DNA of 64,000 nt from Kiloniella laminariae DSM 19542 (GTDB lineage: Bacteria > Pseudomonadota > Alphaproteobacteria > Kiloniellales > Kiloniellaceae): positions 115,730 to 179,729 of the forward strand of contig NZ_KB893134.1 of assembly GCF_000374005.1 (NCBI RefSeq), read 5' to 3'. Below the pieces are notes generated by a model. That model saw only the letters and a program-made list of their open reading frames with translations, was not told the DNA's origin and did not search any database. This document shows, piece after piece, positions 44,615-55,504 of this stretch. A program made the translations under genes and the position numbers. Each line of letters starts with the position of its first letter. Position 1 is the stretch's first letter.

Positions 44615-45556
44615 CTAGAGCTCTTCAATCGCGACATGGTCTGCTGACCAGTTGCCGGGCCAGACTTCGGCAGAGCCTTTTCTGAGTTTGCGGATTTCTT
44701 TCAGCGGCAGATCATGGGCGATGATCAGGGGCCCCAGTCCGACAGTCGTGTCGTCAGGTTTAATCTCGGTGGCGATACCGTTGTGTCCCAGGCTTTCCTC
44801 ACAGGGAAGATAAACCGCTGCCGCGGAGGTGTAGTTTTTGCGTTTCCCGCCGAGAAAGGGTGTTTCCCCAATCGGACCAACGACCGCAACGGCACTGAGC
44901 AGCTCCACGGCCCGGGCCTTGGCACAGCCGAATACCCGGTGGTAGCCGGCAAGTTTTGATGTCATGGAAGGTACAAGGATGAGATCGATGTTCTGGTCAG
45001 CAAGCAATATCGACAGGGCAGGCATCTCGATATCGAGGCAGGTGAGGATTGTCATGCGCAGTCCGCGCCAGGAAAAGACTTTCAGCTCCTGTCCCGGGGT
45101 CAGGCACCAGGCCTCCTGATTGCTTTCGCTCGGGGTCAGACTCAGTTTGTCCTGGGTAATCAGGCGGCCATCGGGCAAAAAGAGGTGGGCCCGGTTATAG
45201 TGACCGATATTGTCGTTCACCGGGTGTTCGCCGATCTCGTCCTCTCCCTGGACCGTTACCGGGAAGGTTCCGGCGAGCAGCGCCATGTCATAGGTCTTGG
45301 CCAGACCCTTGAGCCGTTCAATGGCTTCACGGGCCTGCATGGCCATCCAGGGGATTTCTTCATCGGGCTGCAAACCGGCCGGGGCAAAAGACATCCACTG
45401 TTCGGACACATATTCGGGCATGACCAAAAAGTCAGCGCCGGCATTTTTGGCCTTTTCCATCTGGAGATTCACATGCCCGGCCCAATCAGCGAGTGATTTG
45501 ATCGGCGATTCCAGATTAACGGCCCATAAAGCCAGATTGAGCGAAGATACGTTCAC
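44615..45556 (-). CDS. Carbon-nitrogen hydrolase (nitrilase superfamily)
   Basis: A cytosolic amidase-like protein of about 313 residues. The catalytic triad is visible as Glu in FLVMPEYVSEQ, Lys in LITQDKLSLTPSE and Cys in TILTCLDIEMP. The substrate is unknown; no neighbour helps. The start is placed at a GTG (45556) with AGGAG ten bases upstream. Confidence 0.9.
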   Translation of the reverse strand: MNVSSLNLALWAVNLESPIKSLADWAGHVNLQMEKAKNAGADFLVMPEYVSEQWMSFAPAGLQPDEEIPWMAMQAREAIERLKGLAKTYDMALLAGTFPVTVQGEDEIGEHPVNDNIGHYNRAHLFLPDGRLITQDKLSLTPSESNQEAWCLTPGQELKVFSWRGLRMTILTCLDIEMPALSILLADQNIDLILVPSMTSKLAGYHRVFGCAKARAVELLSAVAVVGPIGETPFLGGKRKNYTSAAAVYLPCEESLGHNGIATEIKPDDTTVGLGPLIIAHDLPLKEIRKLRKGSAEVWPGNWSADHVAIEEL

Positions 45557-45774
45557 AATACACAACTCCTGTCCTATAGCTAAAATATGGCACAGGCGAT
45601 GGCAGGTGAAGAACAATTTCTTTTCTGCTGAGTCACTTTGGTTTGGCAGGGGCGGATAAAAGCTTTAAAAAGGCGCTGAAACCAAGAGGCAGGTTTCGGA
45701 TTTATGTTCATTTACAGACTGAAATAGTTAAGTCTTCGTCATAAAAACCTGAGTAATATCACGCTGTTTTTGGG

Positions 45775-46842
45775 GTGTTATTATTATTCGACAAGACTGA
45801 CTTAATCGCTAAATATAATTCTGGCAAGGACCCTAAAGAGCTGATGACTGATTTTGGCAATACACTGGTTGTGACAGGGGGCGGGCTTGGGGATACCCTG
45901 TTTCACCTCCCCTTTATCCGTTCGATCCAGCAACAGGCCAAAGGCAGGTCTGTGGTTCTTGCCTGTAAAAAAGGGCGGGAAATTAGCGAGCTTTTTGCCG
46001 AGGTTGATCTGGTGCGTTCGGTTTTGCCCATAGCCAAAGATCAGGATGTATCAGGGCAGGCTGATCTCTTTCGCCTTACGCGTTTGATCCGCAAGGAAAA
46101 AATCGAGACGGTATTTGTCTTTCACAAGTCCAAGGGGATTTCCTTTGCAACGTTGCTGGCGGGGGTCAGAAATCGCTATGGTTATTATTTTAAAGGTGGA
46201 ATCAATCGCTGCTTCTTGAACAAGGGCATCTGTGTTGCCAAAGACGTGCCCCTGCCCGCTTTTATGAGCCATGCGGCGCTGGTGATGGATGCTGCCGGAA
46301 TTTCCTATGATTGCAGCGATGTTGCTTTTCGTCAGCCTGAAAATGTGGTGGAGCAAGCCTTTCAACAGCTGGAGCTTGATCCCGCTATTCCGATGGTTGC
46401 TCTTGGAATAAACTCAAGCGCTGAATACAAGCAATGGGGTGGCGAAGGCTATTCCGCTGTTGCAGAGCGGTTGCTGGCGGCTTTTCCGGGTAAAATTTTG
46501 CTGTTCGGCGCCGGGGATGTAAAACCTGTTGCGCAAAAGATATTGGCGCAGACGGCCAGTCCTGAGCGTTTTGTCGATCTGACAACCCGCAAGATCGCGC
46601 TTAATCACAGTCACGCCTTGCTACAGAAATGTGCTTTCTATGTGGGGAACGATAGTTTCGGGCTTAATCTTGCAGCCATGTCGAGCCAACCTGCGGTCGG
46701 GATCTTTATCAAAAGCTACCACTTTGCCTATTCGGACTGGATCAAGCCTGTGATTTCCAGCAGTGATGATATTCATGACATTTCAGTTGAGATGGTTTGG
46801 AACGAGGTGGAAAAACTGCTGCAGGCTGAAAAACACTGGTAA
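45775..46842 (+). CDS. Glycosyltransferase family 9 (heptosyltransferase-like)
   Basis: The 355-residue frame has the GT9 fold: VVTGGGLGDTLFHLPFIRSI near the N-terminus and C-terminal CAFYVGNDSFGLNLAAMSSQPAVGIF, where nucleotide-sugar contacts occur. Such enzymes add heptose or other sugars to lipopolysaccharide core at the inner membrane. The ATG at 45844 gives a more typical N-terminus than the GTG at 45775. It is a single gene with no LPS cluster nearby. Confidence 0.83.
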   Translation: MLLLFDKTDLIAKYNSGKDPKELMTDFGNTLVVTGGGLGDTLFHLPFIRSIQQQAKGRSVVLACKKGREISELFAEVDLVRSVLPIAKDQDVSGQADLFRLTRLIRKEKIETVFVFHKSKGISFATLLAGVRNRYGYYFKGGINRCFLNKGICVAKDVPLPAFMSHAALVMDAAGISYDCSDVAFRQPENVVEQAFQQLELDPAIPMVALGINSSAEYKQWGGEGYSAVAERLLAAFPGKILLFGAGDVKPVAQKILAQTASPERFVDLTTRKIALNHSHALLQKCAFYVGNDSFGLNLAAMSSQPAVGIFIKSYHFAYSDWIKPVISSSDDIHDISVEMVWNEVEKLLQAEKHW

Positions 46843-46870
46843 AATATTAAGTTCTCTGGTCGTTCAGAAA

Positions 46871-46899
46871 CAGAAGGCAACAGCTTTTGTTGCCTTCTG
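46871..46899. terminator. Bidirectional terminator between the GT9 gene and gshB
   Basis: A 12 bp stem (CAGAAGGCAACA with TGTTGCCTTCTG) and a five-base loop lie between convergent genes. Confidence 0.85.
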
Positions 46900-46910
46900 T
46901 CGATAACAGA

Positions 46911-47855
46911 TTAGCGCACCAGTTTTTCTTCGATTGCGTCCCAGATATCGGCTTCGAGGGTTACACCGTTGAAACGGTTGATTTCCTGGATACCTGTTGG
47001 CGAGGTGACGTTGATCTCGGTCATGTAATTGCCGATGACGTCAATGCCGACGAAGATCAGACCTCGTTCTTTCAGGGTGGGGCCGATGGCGGCGCAGATC
47101 TCGTGGTCCCGTTCCGTCAGGCCAATGGGGTCCGGGCGACCGCCAACATGCATGTTGGAACGCGCTTCGCCGTCGGCAGGAACCCGGTTGATGGCACCGG
47201 CAGGCTTGCCGTCGATCAGAATAATGCGTTTGTCGCCTTTGCGTACATCAGGCAGATAGAGCTGGGCGATGATCGGCTCGCGGTAATGTTTGTCAAACAA
47301 CTCGTACACCGAGTTGAGGTTTTCATCCCCCGGTTTGATATGGAACACACCTGCGCCGCCATTGCCGTAGAGCGGCTTGACAATGATGTCCTTGTGCTCT
47401 TCCCGAAAAGCCTTGATTTCCTGGAGATCATTGGTGATCAGCGTGGGCGGCATCAGATCAGGGAATTCTGCAATGAACAGCTTTTCCGGGCAGTTGCGCA
47501 CCCAGGTGGGGTCATTGACCACCAGGGTTTTCGGGTGAACATGATCAAGCAGATGGGTGGCGGTGATATAGGACATGTCAAAAGGGGGATCCTGTCGCAT
47601 CAGGATCACATCAATGTCGGCCAGATCCATCAGGCGTGCTTCACCCAAAGTAGCGTGATTTCCTTGTTCCCGACGAAAGGTAACGGGACGACAGCGGGCA
47701 TAGACCTTTGTCCCCTTCATTGACAGATCTCGGGCGAGATAGTGATACAGCGTATAGCCGCGTTTCTGTGCTTCCAGCCCAAGAATAAAAGAACTGTCGC
47801 CATCAATGTTAATGGTGGAAACAGGGTCCATCTGAATGGCAACGGAAAGTGTCAT
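46911..47855 (-). CDS. gshB: Glutathione synthetase
   Basis: GshB joins gamma-glutamylcysteine and glycine. The 314-residue ATP-grasp enzyme shows the N-terminal [35 protein letters not shown] (ATP-grasp), and [18 protein letters not shown] (metal and substrate site). It is the second of two minus-strand genes with the SirB1-like gene upstream of it, 20 bp away. Confidence 0.96.
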   Translation of the reverse strand: MTLSVAIQMDPVSTINIDGDSSFILGLEAQKRGYTLYHYLARDLSMKGTKVYARCRPVTFRREQGNHATLGEARLMDLADIDVILMRQDPPFDMSYITATHLLDHVHPKTLVVNDPTWVRNCPEKLFIAEFPDLMPPTLITNDLQEIKAFREEHKDIIVKPLYGNGGAGVFHIKPGDENLNSVYELFDKHYREPIIAQLYLPDVRKGDKRIILIDGKPAGAINRVPADGEARSNMHVGGRPDPIGLTERDHEICAAIGPTLKERGLIFVGIDVIGNYMTEINVTSPTGIQEINRFNGVTLEADIWDAIEEKLVR

Positions 47856-47875
47856 GGTCTAGGGTCCGTATCTGG

Positions 47876-48835
47876 TCAGTTCAGTTGTGTTTTCAGCTTT
47901 TGCAAAAGCCGGGCTGCTTCGGGATGACCTCGGGGATCTTCCTCAATCATTAAATAGTGTTCAAGCGAACGGATTGCAGCCACCATATTGTTTAAATAGG
48001 CCTGCATCATCCCTGCTTCGCGCCAGATCGAGGCTTCTTTCGGCGCGATAAGCAGCATCTGATCAAGAACCGCCAGGGCCTTTTCCGGATCTTCAGCTTC
48101 GATCAGGCGGATTTTTACGTTGTTTTGCAAGCGCAACAGAATACCTCTGTTGCTGACCTTGCGGCAATATTCTGTTTTAAGTTCGCTGTCCGGACCAAGA
48201 TATTCTTTCAGCGTGTTTCTGAGCCAGAAGCTGTTGCGGATTGAGCCCTTGTCAAAGGGATCAATGATCTCCCTGTCCTTGCCATGGTTGAAACGCAGGA
48301 GGAAATGTCCGGGAAAATTCAGGCCGTCGACATCCCAGCCCAGGGAGCGGGCAATGTGGATATAGAGAATTCCGAGAACAATCGGCAGGCCCTTGCGCCG
48401 GTCGATAACGGTCAGAAAATTAGCATTTTCAAGATTGTTATAGTTGTCCTTGTCCCCGCTATAGCCGTGCAGATCATACAAGACTGTGCCAATTGCCTGG
48501 AGGCAGTCAGTCAGGCGGGGCGGGCCATCACGAGGCGGGAGCTGTTCAATCAAGCGTCGGGTATCGGCAACAAGGCAATCCAGATGATCGCGATAGCGGT
48601 CCAGCGAAATTTCTTCCTGATCGCCGACAGCCAGCAGCAGCGCGGATTCAGCCAGATCAATGTCAGCATCTTCAGACTTGCCGATGGCCTGGAGACAGTT
48701 TTCAAGATCATCCCGGTACAAGGGGCGTCGATCGATCATTAATTTCTGGTCCAGCATAGCCGAGGGGACAAAAGAGGAATAACCGAAAAAGGCTATTCCT
48801 CCGGAGGGTGGGTTACTCTGATCGCGCGGGGTCAT
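47876..48835 (-). CDS. SirB1/transglutaminase-like protein with TPR tail
   Basis: The 319-residue protein has the transglutaminase-like SirB1 core (CLQAIGTVLYDLHGYSGD, RKGLPIVLGILYIHIARSLG, NFPGHFLLRFN) and C-terminal helical repeats (residues about 230-310) like tetratricopeptides. The catalytic Cys of active transglutaminases is not obvious. It overlaps the start-side gene (DolP-like) by 23 bp. Function unknown. Confidence 0.85.
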   Translation of the reverse strand: MTPRDQSNPPSGGIAFFGYSSFVPSAMLDQKLMIDRRPLYRDDLENCLQAIGKSEDADIDLAESALLLAVGDQEEISLDRYRDHLDCLVADTRRLIEQLPPRDGPPRLTDCLQAIGTVLYDLHGYSGDKDNYNNLENANFLTVIDRRKGLPIVLGILYIHIARSLGWDVDGLNFPGHFLLRFNHGKDREIIDPFDKGSIRNSFWLRNTLKEYLGPDSELKTEYCRKVSNRGILLRLQNNVKIRLIEAEDPEKALAVLDQMLLIAPKEASIWREAGMMQAYLNNMVAAIRSLEHYLMIEEDPRGHPEAARLLQKLKTQLN

Positions 48836-49466
48836 CTTTCAGGACGACGTAACTGACGACCCGTTTCACATAGTCAATGTCCTTGGCATGTGCAATGGCC
48901 CGGTTAAGTTCTGTCTGGTCCTGGGCGATCCCCATAAGGTAGATGTTCTGGTTGACCGTTTCGACGTTATAGTTGATCGAAGTTATCTGTTTGTCGAACA
49001 GAAGTTTTGATTTCAGCTGGGTCGCAATCCAGACGTCCTGGGTATAGTCAGTGAAACCGGCATCATTATTGACTTCGATCTCGTTGACAACTTCGCGTAC
49101 CCCATTGGCTTTCCAGGCTTCCCGAACGGCAATAACCCGGTGGTCAGGTTCCTGAACATTGCCTGTCAGCAGTACCTTCCCTTCGGTCACAGCGATATTG
49201 ACATGACGAAAGATATTCAGATTTTCCTGAAAAAGGTTGTCATTAATCGCGATCTTGATCTGGGCATCACTTACGGTCTTGGTGAAAGGGCGTTCCTCAA
49301 GAGCAGTTGTTGTTGCAACAGCCCCGGCACCAACTGCAGCGCCCAGAGGGGTGCAGGCGTTCAGGGTTGATAGCCCCAGAAAAACAAAGGCGATCGGGGT
49401 TATGATTCTTCTGTTCAAGCCAGCACGCTGTTCTGTCGTGCGTTGCTCGGTCCCCTTAACGGTCAT
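48813..49466 (-). CDS. BON-domain lipoprotein (DolP-like)
   Basis: A 217-residue lipoprotein: signal helix and lipobox FLGLSTLNAC, then two BON domains (from about VSDAQIKIAINDNLFQENLN and again YTQDVWIATQLKSKLLFD). E. coli DolP (YraP) is a dual-BON outer-membrane lipoprotein that guards envelope integrity and the assembly machinery. Its position beside yraN, rsmI and lpoA parallels the yraLMNP order in E. coli. The ATG at 49466 follows AGGAG and GAG. Confidence 0.88.
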   Translation of the reverse strand: MTVKGTEQRTTEQRAGLNRRIITPIAFVFLGLSTLNACTPLGAAVGAGAVATTTALEERPFTKTVSDAQIKIAINDNLFQENLNIFRHVNIAVTEGKVLLTGNVQEPDHRVIAVREAWKANGVREVVNEIEVNNDAGFTDYTQDVWIATQLKSKLLFDKQITSINYNVETVNQNIYLMGIAQDQTELNRAIAHAKDIDYVKRVVSYVVLKDDPARSE

Positions 49467-49516
49467 TGTGATCTCACTCCTGAATGACAATTCTTTACGT
49501 TTCAAGCAAGGCAGCC

Positions 49517-49891
49517 TCAAGGGTTCTGCCATGCATTGGTGATATGTTGGGGCCAAACTGTGGCGCCAATAAGGATAGCATCAAATCTGGCATCAAAAGC
49601 AGCAAAGGCTGGATTTTGTGTCAAAAAACGGCTGGCAGTCCGAAAAATCCGGATTTGCTGTTTTTTTGCTATGGCTGCAGCAGCCTCTGCTGTGTCGGGA
49701 CGTTTTTTGACCTCGACAAAGCAGATGGTATCCTGCTTTACGGCGATAAGGTCGATCTCTCCAAGAGCCGTTTTATAATTTTTTGCAACAATTTTGTAAC
49801 CTTTCAGACGCAGATACCACGCCGCGATCATTTCGGCTCTGACGCCGCGGGTTCGAGCGGCCTTTTTTGCCTTTGTTGAGGGGCTATCCAT
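49517..49891 (-). CDS. yraN: YraN family (UPF0102) protein
   Basis: The 124-residue protein has the restriction-endonuclease-like core of UPF0102: RAEMIAAWYLRLKGYKIVAKNYKTALGEIDLIA and CFVEVKKRP, with Asp, Glu and Lys arranged as in nucleases. No function is established for the family. It sits between rsmI and the DolP-like gene, 28 bp from rsmI. Confidence 0.92.
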   Translation of the reverse strand: MDSPSTKAKKAARTRGVRAEMIAAWYLRLKGYKIVAKNYKTALGEIDLIAVKQDTICFVEVKKRPDTAEAAAAIAKKQQIRIFRTASRFLTQNPAFAAFDARFDAILIGATVWPQHITNAWQNP

Positions 49892-49919
49892 GGATATACT
49901 TCTGCGTTAATGAAGGGGC

Positions 49920-50900
49920 TTAATTTCCTGCTTTTTTGGTGAGATCCAATGCCCGCTGATAGATTTTTTTCTTTGGCAGGCCTGTTGCTGTGGCCACAAT
50001 TTCTGCGGCATCGCGCAGGGAATTCTGCAGCAGTGCATCGCTGATCTGTTCATCAAGGCTTGCATCTGTAATTGCTGCGGCGGCTTTGCCAGGTGGACCA
50101 ACCACGACAACGATCTCCCCTTTTGGGCCCCCGGCTTCGGTGTAGTGTGCTGCGAGATCCTGCAGGGAACCACGCCGGACTTCCTCGAATTTTTTGGTCA
50201 GCTCTCTTGCAACAGCGGCGGGACGGTTGCCGAGGACGGTTGCCATGTCGGTGAGGCTGCTGGCCAAACGGTTGGCTGATTCAAAAAAAATCAGGGTAGA
50301 GGGAATACTTTCGAGCTCTTTCAGATTTTTGCAGCGTGCACCGGTTTTGCTTGGCAGAAAGCCGTTGAAGAAAAATCTGTCCGAGGGCAAACCGGAAAGC
50401 AGTAAAGCAGTCAGGGGGGCTGAAGCTCCGGGGATGGAGATCAGGTCGATTCCCTCGTCAATGGCCGAGGCGGCAAGTTTATAGCCGGGGTCGGAAATCA
50501 GCGGCGTCCCGGCATCGGATACCAGAGCCACGACCCCGCCATTTTTTACCTTTTCAATAAGCTTTGGCCGGACCTTTTCCGCATTGTGTTCGTGATAGGC
50601 GATCAGAGGTGCGGTAAAACCAAAGGCCTGTGCCAGTTTTTTGGTCACCCGGGTGTCTTCGCAGGCGATCAGGTCTGCTGCAGCCAGGATTTTTTTTGCG
50701 CGATCAGTCATATCGCCCAGGTTGCCGATAGGGGTTGCAACAAGGTAAAGTGCTGCATTCAGTTTTTCGGCTGACTTTTCGGCCGATTTTTCGGCTTCAG
50801 GTGCAGATCTCCTGTTGGCTTGATCCTCCGGGAGTGCTTTATTAGCCCCAGACGCATGACTGGCGGGACGATTTCGAGAGGGTGAGGGTTTTGAACTCAA
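49920..50900 (-). CDS. rsmI: 16S rRNA (cytidine1402-2'-O)-methyltransferase RsmI
   Basis: RsmI methylates the 2'-OH of C1402 in 16S rRNA. The tetrapyrrole-methylase-type fold starts at ALYLVATPIGNLGDMTDRAKKIL; ACEDTR, VALVSDAGTPLISDPGYKL and PGASAPLTALLLSGLP follow. An N-terminal extension with an AEKS repeat (EAEKSAEKSAEK) precedes it, and no ATG, GTG or TTG lies in frame between the core and the TTG codons at 50900 and 50909. If one of these is used, the start overlaps or abuts the divergent lpoA start. 326 residues from 50900. Confidence 0.9.
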   Translation of the reverse strand: MSSKPSPSRNRPASHASGANKALPEDQANRRSAPEAEKSAEKSAEKLNAALYLVATPIGNLGDMTDRAKKILAAADLIACEDTRVTKKLAQAFGFTAPLIAYHEHNAEKVRPKLIEKVKNGGVVALVSDAGTPLISDPGYKLAASAIDEGIDLISIPGASAPLTALLLSGLPSDRFFFNGFLPSKTGARCKNLKELESIPSTLIFFESANRLASSLTDMATVLGNRPAAVARELTKKFEEVRRGSLQDLAAHYTEAGGPKGEIVVVVGPPGKAAAAITDASLDEQISDALLQNSLRDAAEIVATATGLPKKKIYQRALDLTKKAGN

Positions 50901-52327
50901 CGTTGGCAACTTTCCTGGTTGGATTTTTTGCGCGGTTTGGCCGCAAGGCAGTATCCCTGCCCCTGATTCTGGCAACTTTACTGATTGTTTCCGCCTGTCA
51001 AACAACCATGAAAACAGGACCTGACGCAACGGTTGAAGAACCGCCTGTCGCAGAATCGACCACGGATGCTGAAACAACGCAAACCGAACAGGATGCTTTT
51101 GAGGCACTGGAAGCTGAAGGCGCGACGGAACAGGAACCTTTTGCGGATCTGCAGAACCAGCCTCTGATCATCGGGGACTATAAAACCAAGGTCGGTGTTC
51201 TGCTGCCTCTCAGCGGTCGGCACCAAGAGGTTGGTCAGGCGCTGATGAACGCGGCCCAGCTGGCCCTGTTCGATCTGGCGGGTGAAAAATTTGAGCTTGT
51301 GGTGCGCGATACTGCCGGCACAGCAGATGGTGCGCGTCGGGCTATGGAAGCAGTATTGCAGGAAAAAGTTGATCTTGTGATCGGGCCGTTGTTTGCCACG
51401 TCGGTTTCGGCGATTACACCTCTGGCACGGGCGGCAGGCGTCAGTGTTCTGTCTTTTTCCAATGACCAGGCGGTTGCAGGTAACGGCATCTATGTTTTGG
51501 GCCTGACGCCGGAAGAACAGATTCGCCGGGTTGTTGATTATGCCGCTTCGCAGGGCGTGCGCCGGGTGGCGGTCTTTGCCCCGGATGACGACTATGGGCG
51601 ACGGGTTGTCAGTGCCTTGCAGATTCAGTCCTACGGATCAGGAGTCGAGTTGGCAAAACTGAGTTTCTTCAATCCGAATGACCCGGATCTCAATGACGAG
51701 GTCAAGGCGATTGCCAGCTATGACCAGCGTCATCAAGCCCTGATTTCCCATCGGGCCCAGCTTCGGGCTAAAGGAGATGCAGCCTCGCTCAAAGCTCTGC
51801 GTCGCCTGACCGGACGCGATACCCTCAACCCGCCGGGCTACGATGCGATTATTGTTCCGACCGGGGGCAAGCAGTTACTGACTATTGCTCCTTTGATGAA
51901 CTATTACGATATTGATCCCAGCCAGGTTAAATATATTGGAACCGCCCTGTGGAATAATCCGAAGCTGGGCCGGGAACCTGCCTTGGTAGGCAGCTGGTAT
52001 GCTTCTCCGTCGCCAGCTCACTGGGATGGTTTCAGTAACCGCTATCAAACTCTTTATGGCAAAGAGCCGCCGCGTCTCGTGACTTTGGCCTATGATTCAG
52101 TGGCGCTGGCTGCTGTTGTTGCAAGGCAGGCAGAAAGCCAATCCATCAAGACCAGTTATTCACAGCAGGTTTTGACCAACCCACAGGGCTTTTCCGGACT
52201 GGATGGTGTGTTCCGGCTGCATCCCGATGGCCGTAGCGAACGCGGACTTGCCGTGCTGACACTCAAAAGGGATCTGATTGAAGTGGTTGATCCGGCACCA
52301 GCCAGTTTTGCGCCTCTGGTCAACTAG
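50882..52327 (+). CDS. lpoA: Penicillin-binding protein activator LpoA-like lipoprotein (LppC family)
   Basis: A 481-residue outer-membrane lipoprotein of the LppC/LpoA family; in E. coli it activates PBP1A. The signal and lipobox read LPLILATLLIVSAC (about residues 26-39), followed by an acidic linker and a periplasmic-binding-like domain with KVGVLLPLSGRHQEVGQAL and LVIGPLFATSVSAI. The start is GTG 50882 or TTG 50891 or 50903; all are close to the rsmI start. An ArsR-family gene follows by 9 bp. Confidence 0.9.
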   Translation: MRVLNSTLATFLVGFFARFGRKAVSLPLILATLLIVSACQTTMKTGPDATVEEPPVAESTTDAETTQTEQDAFEALEAEGATEQEPFADLQNQPLIIGDYKTKVGVLLPLSGRHQEVGQALMNAAQLALFDLAGEKFELVVRDTAGTADGARRAMEAVLQEKVDLVIGPLFATSVSAITPLARAAGVSVLSFSNDQAVAGNGIYVLGLTPEEQIRRVVDYAASQGVRRVAVFAPDDDYGRRVVSALQIQSYGSGVELAKLSFFNPNDPDLNDEVKAIASYDQRHQALISHRAQLRAKGDAASLKALRRLTGRDTLNPPGYDAIIVPTGGKQLLTIAPLMNYYDIDPSQVKYIGTALWNNPKLGREPALVGSWYASPSPAHWDGFSNRYQTLYGKEPPRLVTLAYDSVALAAVVARQAESQSIKTSYSQQVLTNPQGFSGLDGVFRLHPDGRSERGLAVLTLKRDLIEVVDPAPASFAPLVN

Positions 52328-52336
52328 GTCAGGCTG

Positions 52337-52720
52337 ATGAGCACAGCAAATAAGCATGAGGACTGTTTGCCCGGCGAAGGAGAAGCCGTTAGCGAACAAG
52401 ATTGCTGTGCCGGGTTGCCGTACCTTGATCGTGCGGGGCTGGAAAGCCTGAGCGGCATTTTTCACACTCTCGGGGACGAGGGGCGTCTCAGGCTTTGTCT
52501 CTGCTGTTTTGCGCAGGCCTGTTCGGTTTCCGAACTTTCGCAGGCAACAGGTCAGTCCCAGTCTCTTACCAGTCATAACCTGAGGCAGCTCCGTGATGCC
52601 CGGATACTGGTCGCGCGCAAAGATGGCCGGCGTGTGCTCTATGAACTGGCTGACCAGCATATCAGACATGTTATTGCCGATATGGCGCATCATGTTCTGG
52701 AAGAGAACGCTCCTCAGTGA
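52337..52720 (+). CDS. ArsR/SmtB-family metal-sensing repressor
   Basis: A 127-residue winged-helix repressor. The DNA-reading helix lies in CSVSELSQATGQSQSLTSHN. Two potential metal sites are visible: an N-terminal and alpha3 cysteine-rich set (DCCAGL and LCLCCFAQAC) and a C-terminal alpha5 motif that fits D-x-H-x10-H-x2-E exactly, the zinc site of SmtB/CzrA. Metal binding should release it from operators. Two fitting palindromes lie at 55459-55494 in front of the P-type ATPase gene. It starts 9 bp after lpoA and has no promoter region of its own. Confidence 0.9.
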   Translation: MSTANKHEDCLPGEGEAVSEQDCCAGLPYLDRAGLESLSGIFHTLGDEGRLRLCLCCFAQACSVSELSQATGQSQSLTSHNLRQLRDARILVARKDGRRVLYELADQHIRHVIADMAHHVLEENAPQ

Positions 52721-52870
52721 GCTGTATAGTTTTCGCCAGGTTATTTTTCCTGTTAATTTTCAATCTGGTTTCTGATTAACAGCCAGAGGCAATCTACAGA
52801 ATTTCCAGTTTGCGAATGGCAGAGATTCCCCTGCTGTGTATAGTGAGGCAGATTTGTCTTCTCTCAAGGG

Positions 52871-53445
52871 ATGAAAATGTTGTCACTGAGTACACTTGCC
52901 CTGATCGGTATCGGGGGTTTTCTGGTTCTGTTTCTCTGGGCGGTTGCCATCTACAACAAGCTGGTACGCTACCGACAACAGGCAGCTGAGGGCTGGAGCG
53001 GTATTGACGTTCAGCTCAAACGCCGGGCCAACCTTATTCCCAATCTGGTTGAAACGGTCAAAGGCTATGCGAGCCATGAAAAATCGACCCTTGAGGCGGT
53101 AACAGAATCCCGGGCGCGTTGCACAGATGCTGTACGGGGAGCTGTTCCGGAACGGGGAGCGGCAGAAGGGCTATTGTCACAGGCTCTGGTCGGGCTCTTT
53201 GCAGTGGTGGAAGATTATCCTGATCTCAAGGCCGATGAGAGTTTTCTTGGATTGCAAAAATCCCTTTCGGAAATTGAGGACAATATCCAGATGGCCCGGC
53301 GTTATTACAATGGTACGGTCAGGATTCTGAATATTGCGGTAGAATCCTTTCCCGATGTGTTGATCGCCCGGCAGTTTCGTTTTGAACGGGCGGAATATTT
53401 TCAGATAGAAGATTCACACGACAGGCAGGTTCCGGGGGTAGCATT

Positions 53446-53449
<4 letters not shown>
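52871..53449 (+). CDS. LemA family protein
   Basis: The 192-residue protein has one N-terminal membrane helix (ALIGIGGFLVLFLWAVAIYNK) and a coiled, helical LemA domain (GWSGIDVQLKRRANLIPNLVETVKGYASHEKSTL, given here as positions 38-71, and QMARRYYNGTVRILN). The family is linked to membrane proteins of unknown role and often paired with a DUF2207 protein as here. It ends in an ATGA overlap with the next gene. Confidence 0.93.
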
Positions 53450-55434
<1,985 letters not shown>

Positions 55435-55444
55435 AAGACCGGGC

Positions 55445-55473
55445 TTGACGAATCATATATATGAAAATATATT
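55445..55473 (+). promoter_or_regulatory. Promoter of the P-type ATPase gene
   Basis: TTGACG (55445-55450) and TATATT (55468-55473) are spaced 17 bp, a good sigma-70 promoter. Transcription would begin near 55480, about 25 bases before the ATG at 55505. Confidence 0.75.
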
Positions 55474-55494
55474 CATATGAATAATTATTCATAT
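55459..55494. promoter_or_regulatory. Tandem ArsR/SmtB-type operators
   Basis: A perfect 20 bp palindrome ATATGAATAA/TTATTCATAT lies at 55475-55494, and a second, with one imperfect pair, at 55459-55478 (ATATGAA-N6-TTCATAT). They share one arm and are offset by 16 bp. Both overlap the -10 box and start site, so binding by the ArsR-type protein of 52337-52720 would block transcription. Confidence 0.85.
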
Positions 55495-55504
55495 TAGGTG
55501 TCTC

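Noticed and set aside
46887-47723. A 278-codon plus-strand frame
   Set aside because: It is antisense to gshB and shows no family features.
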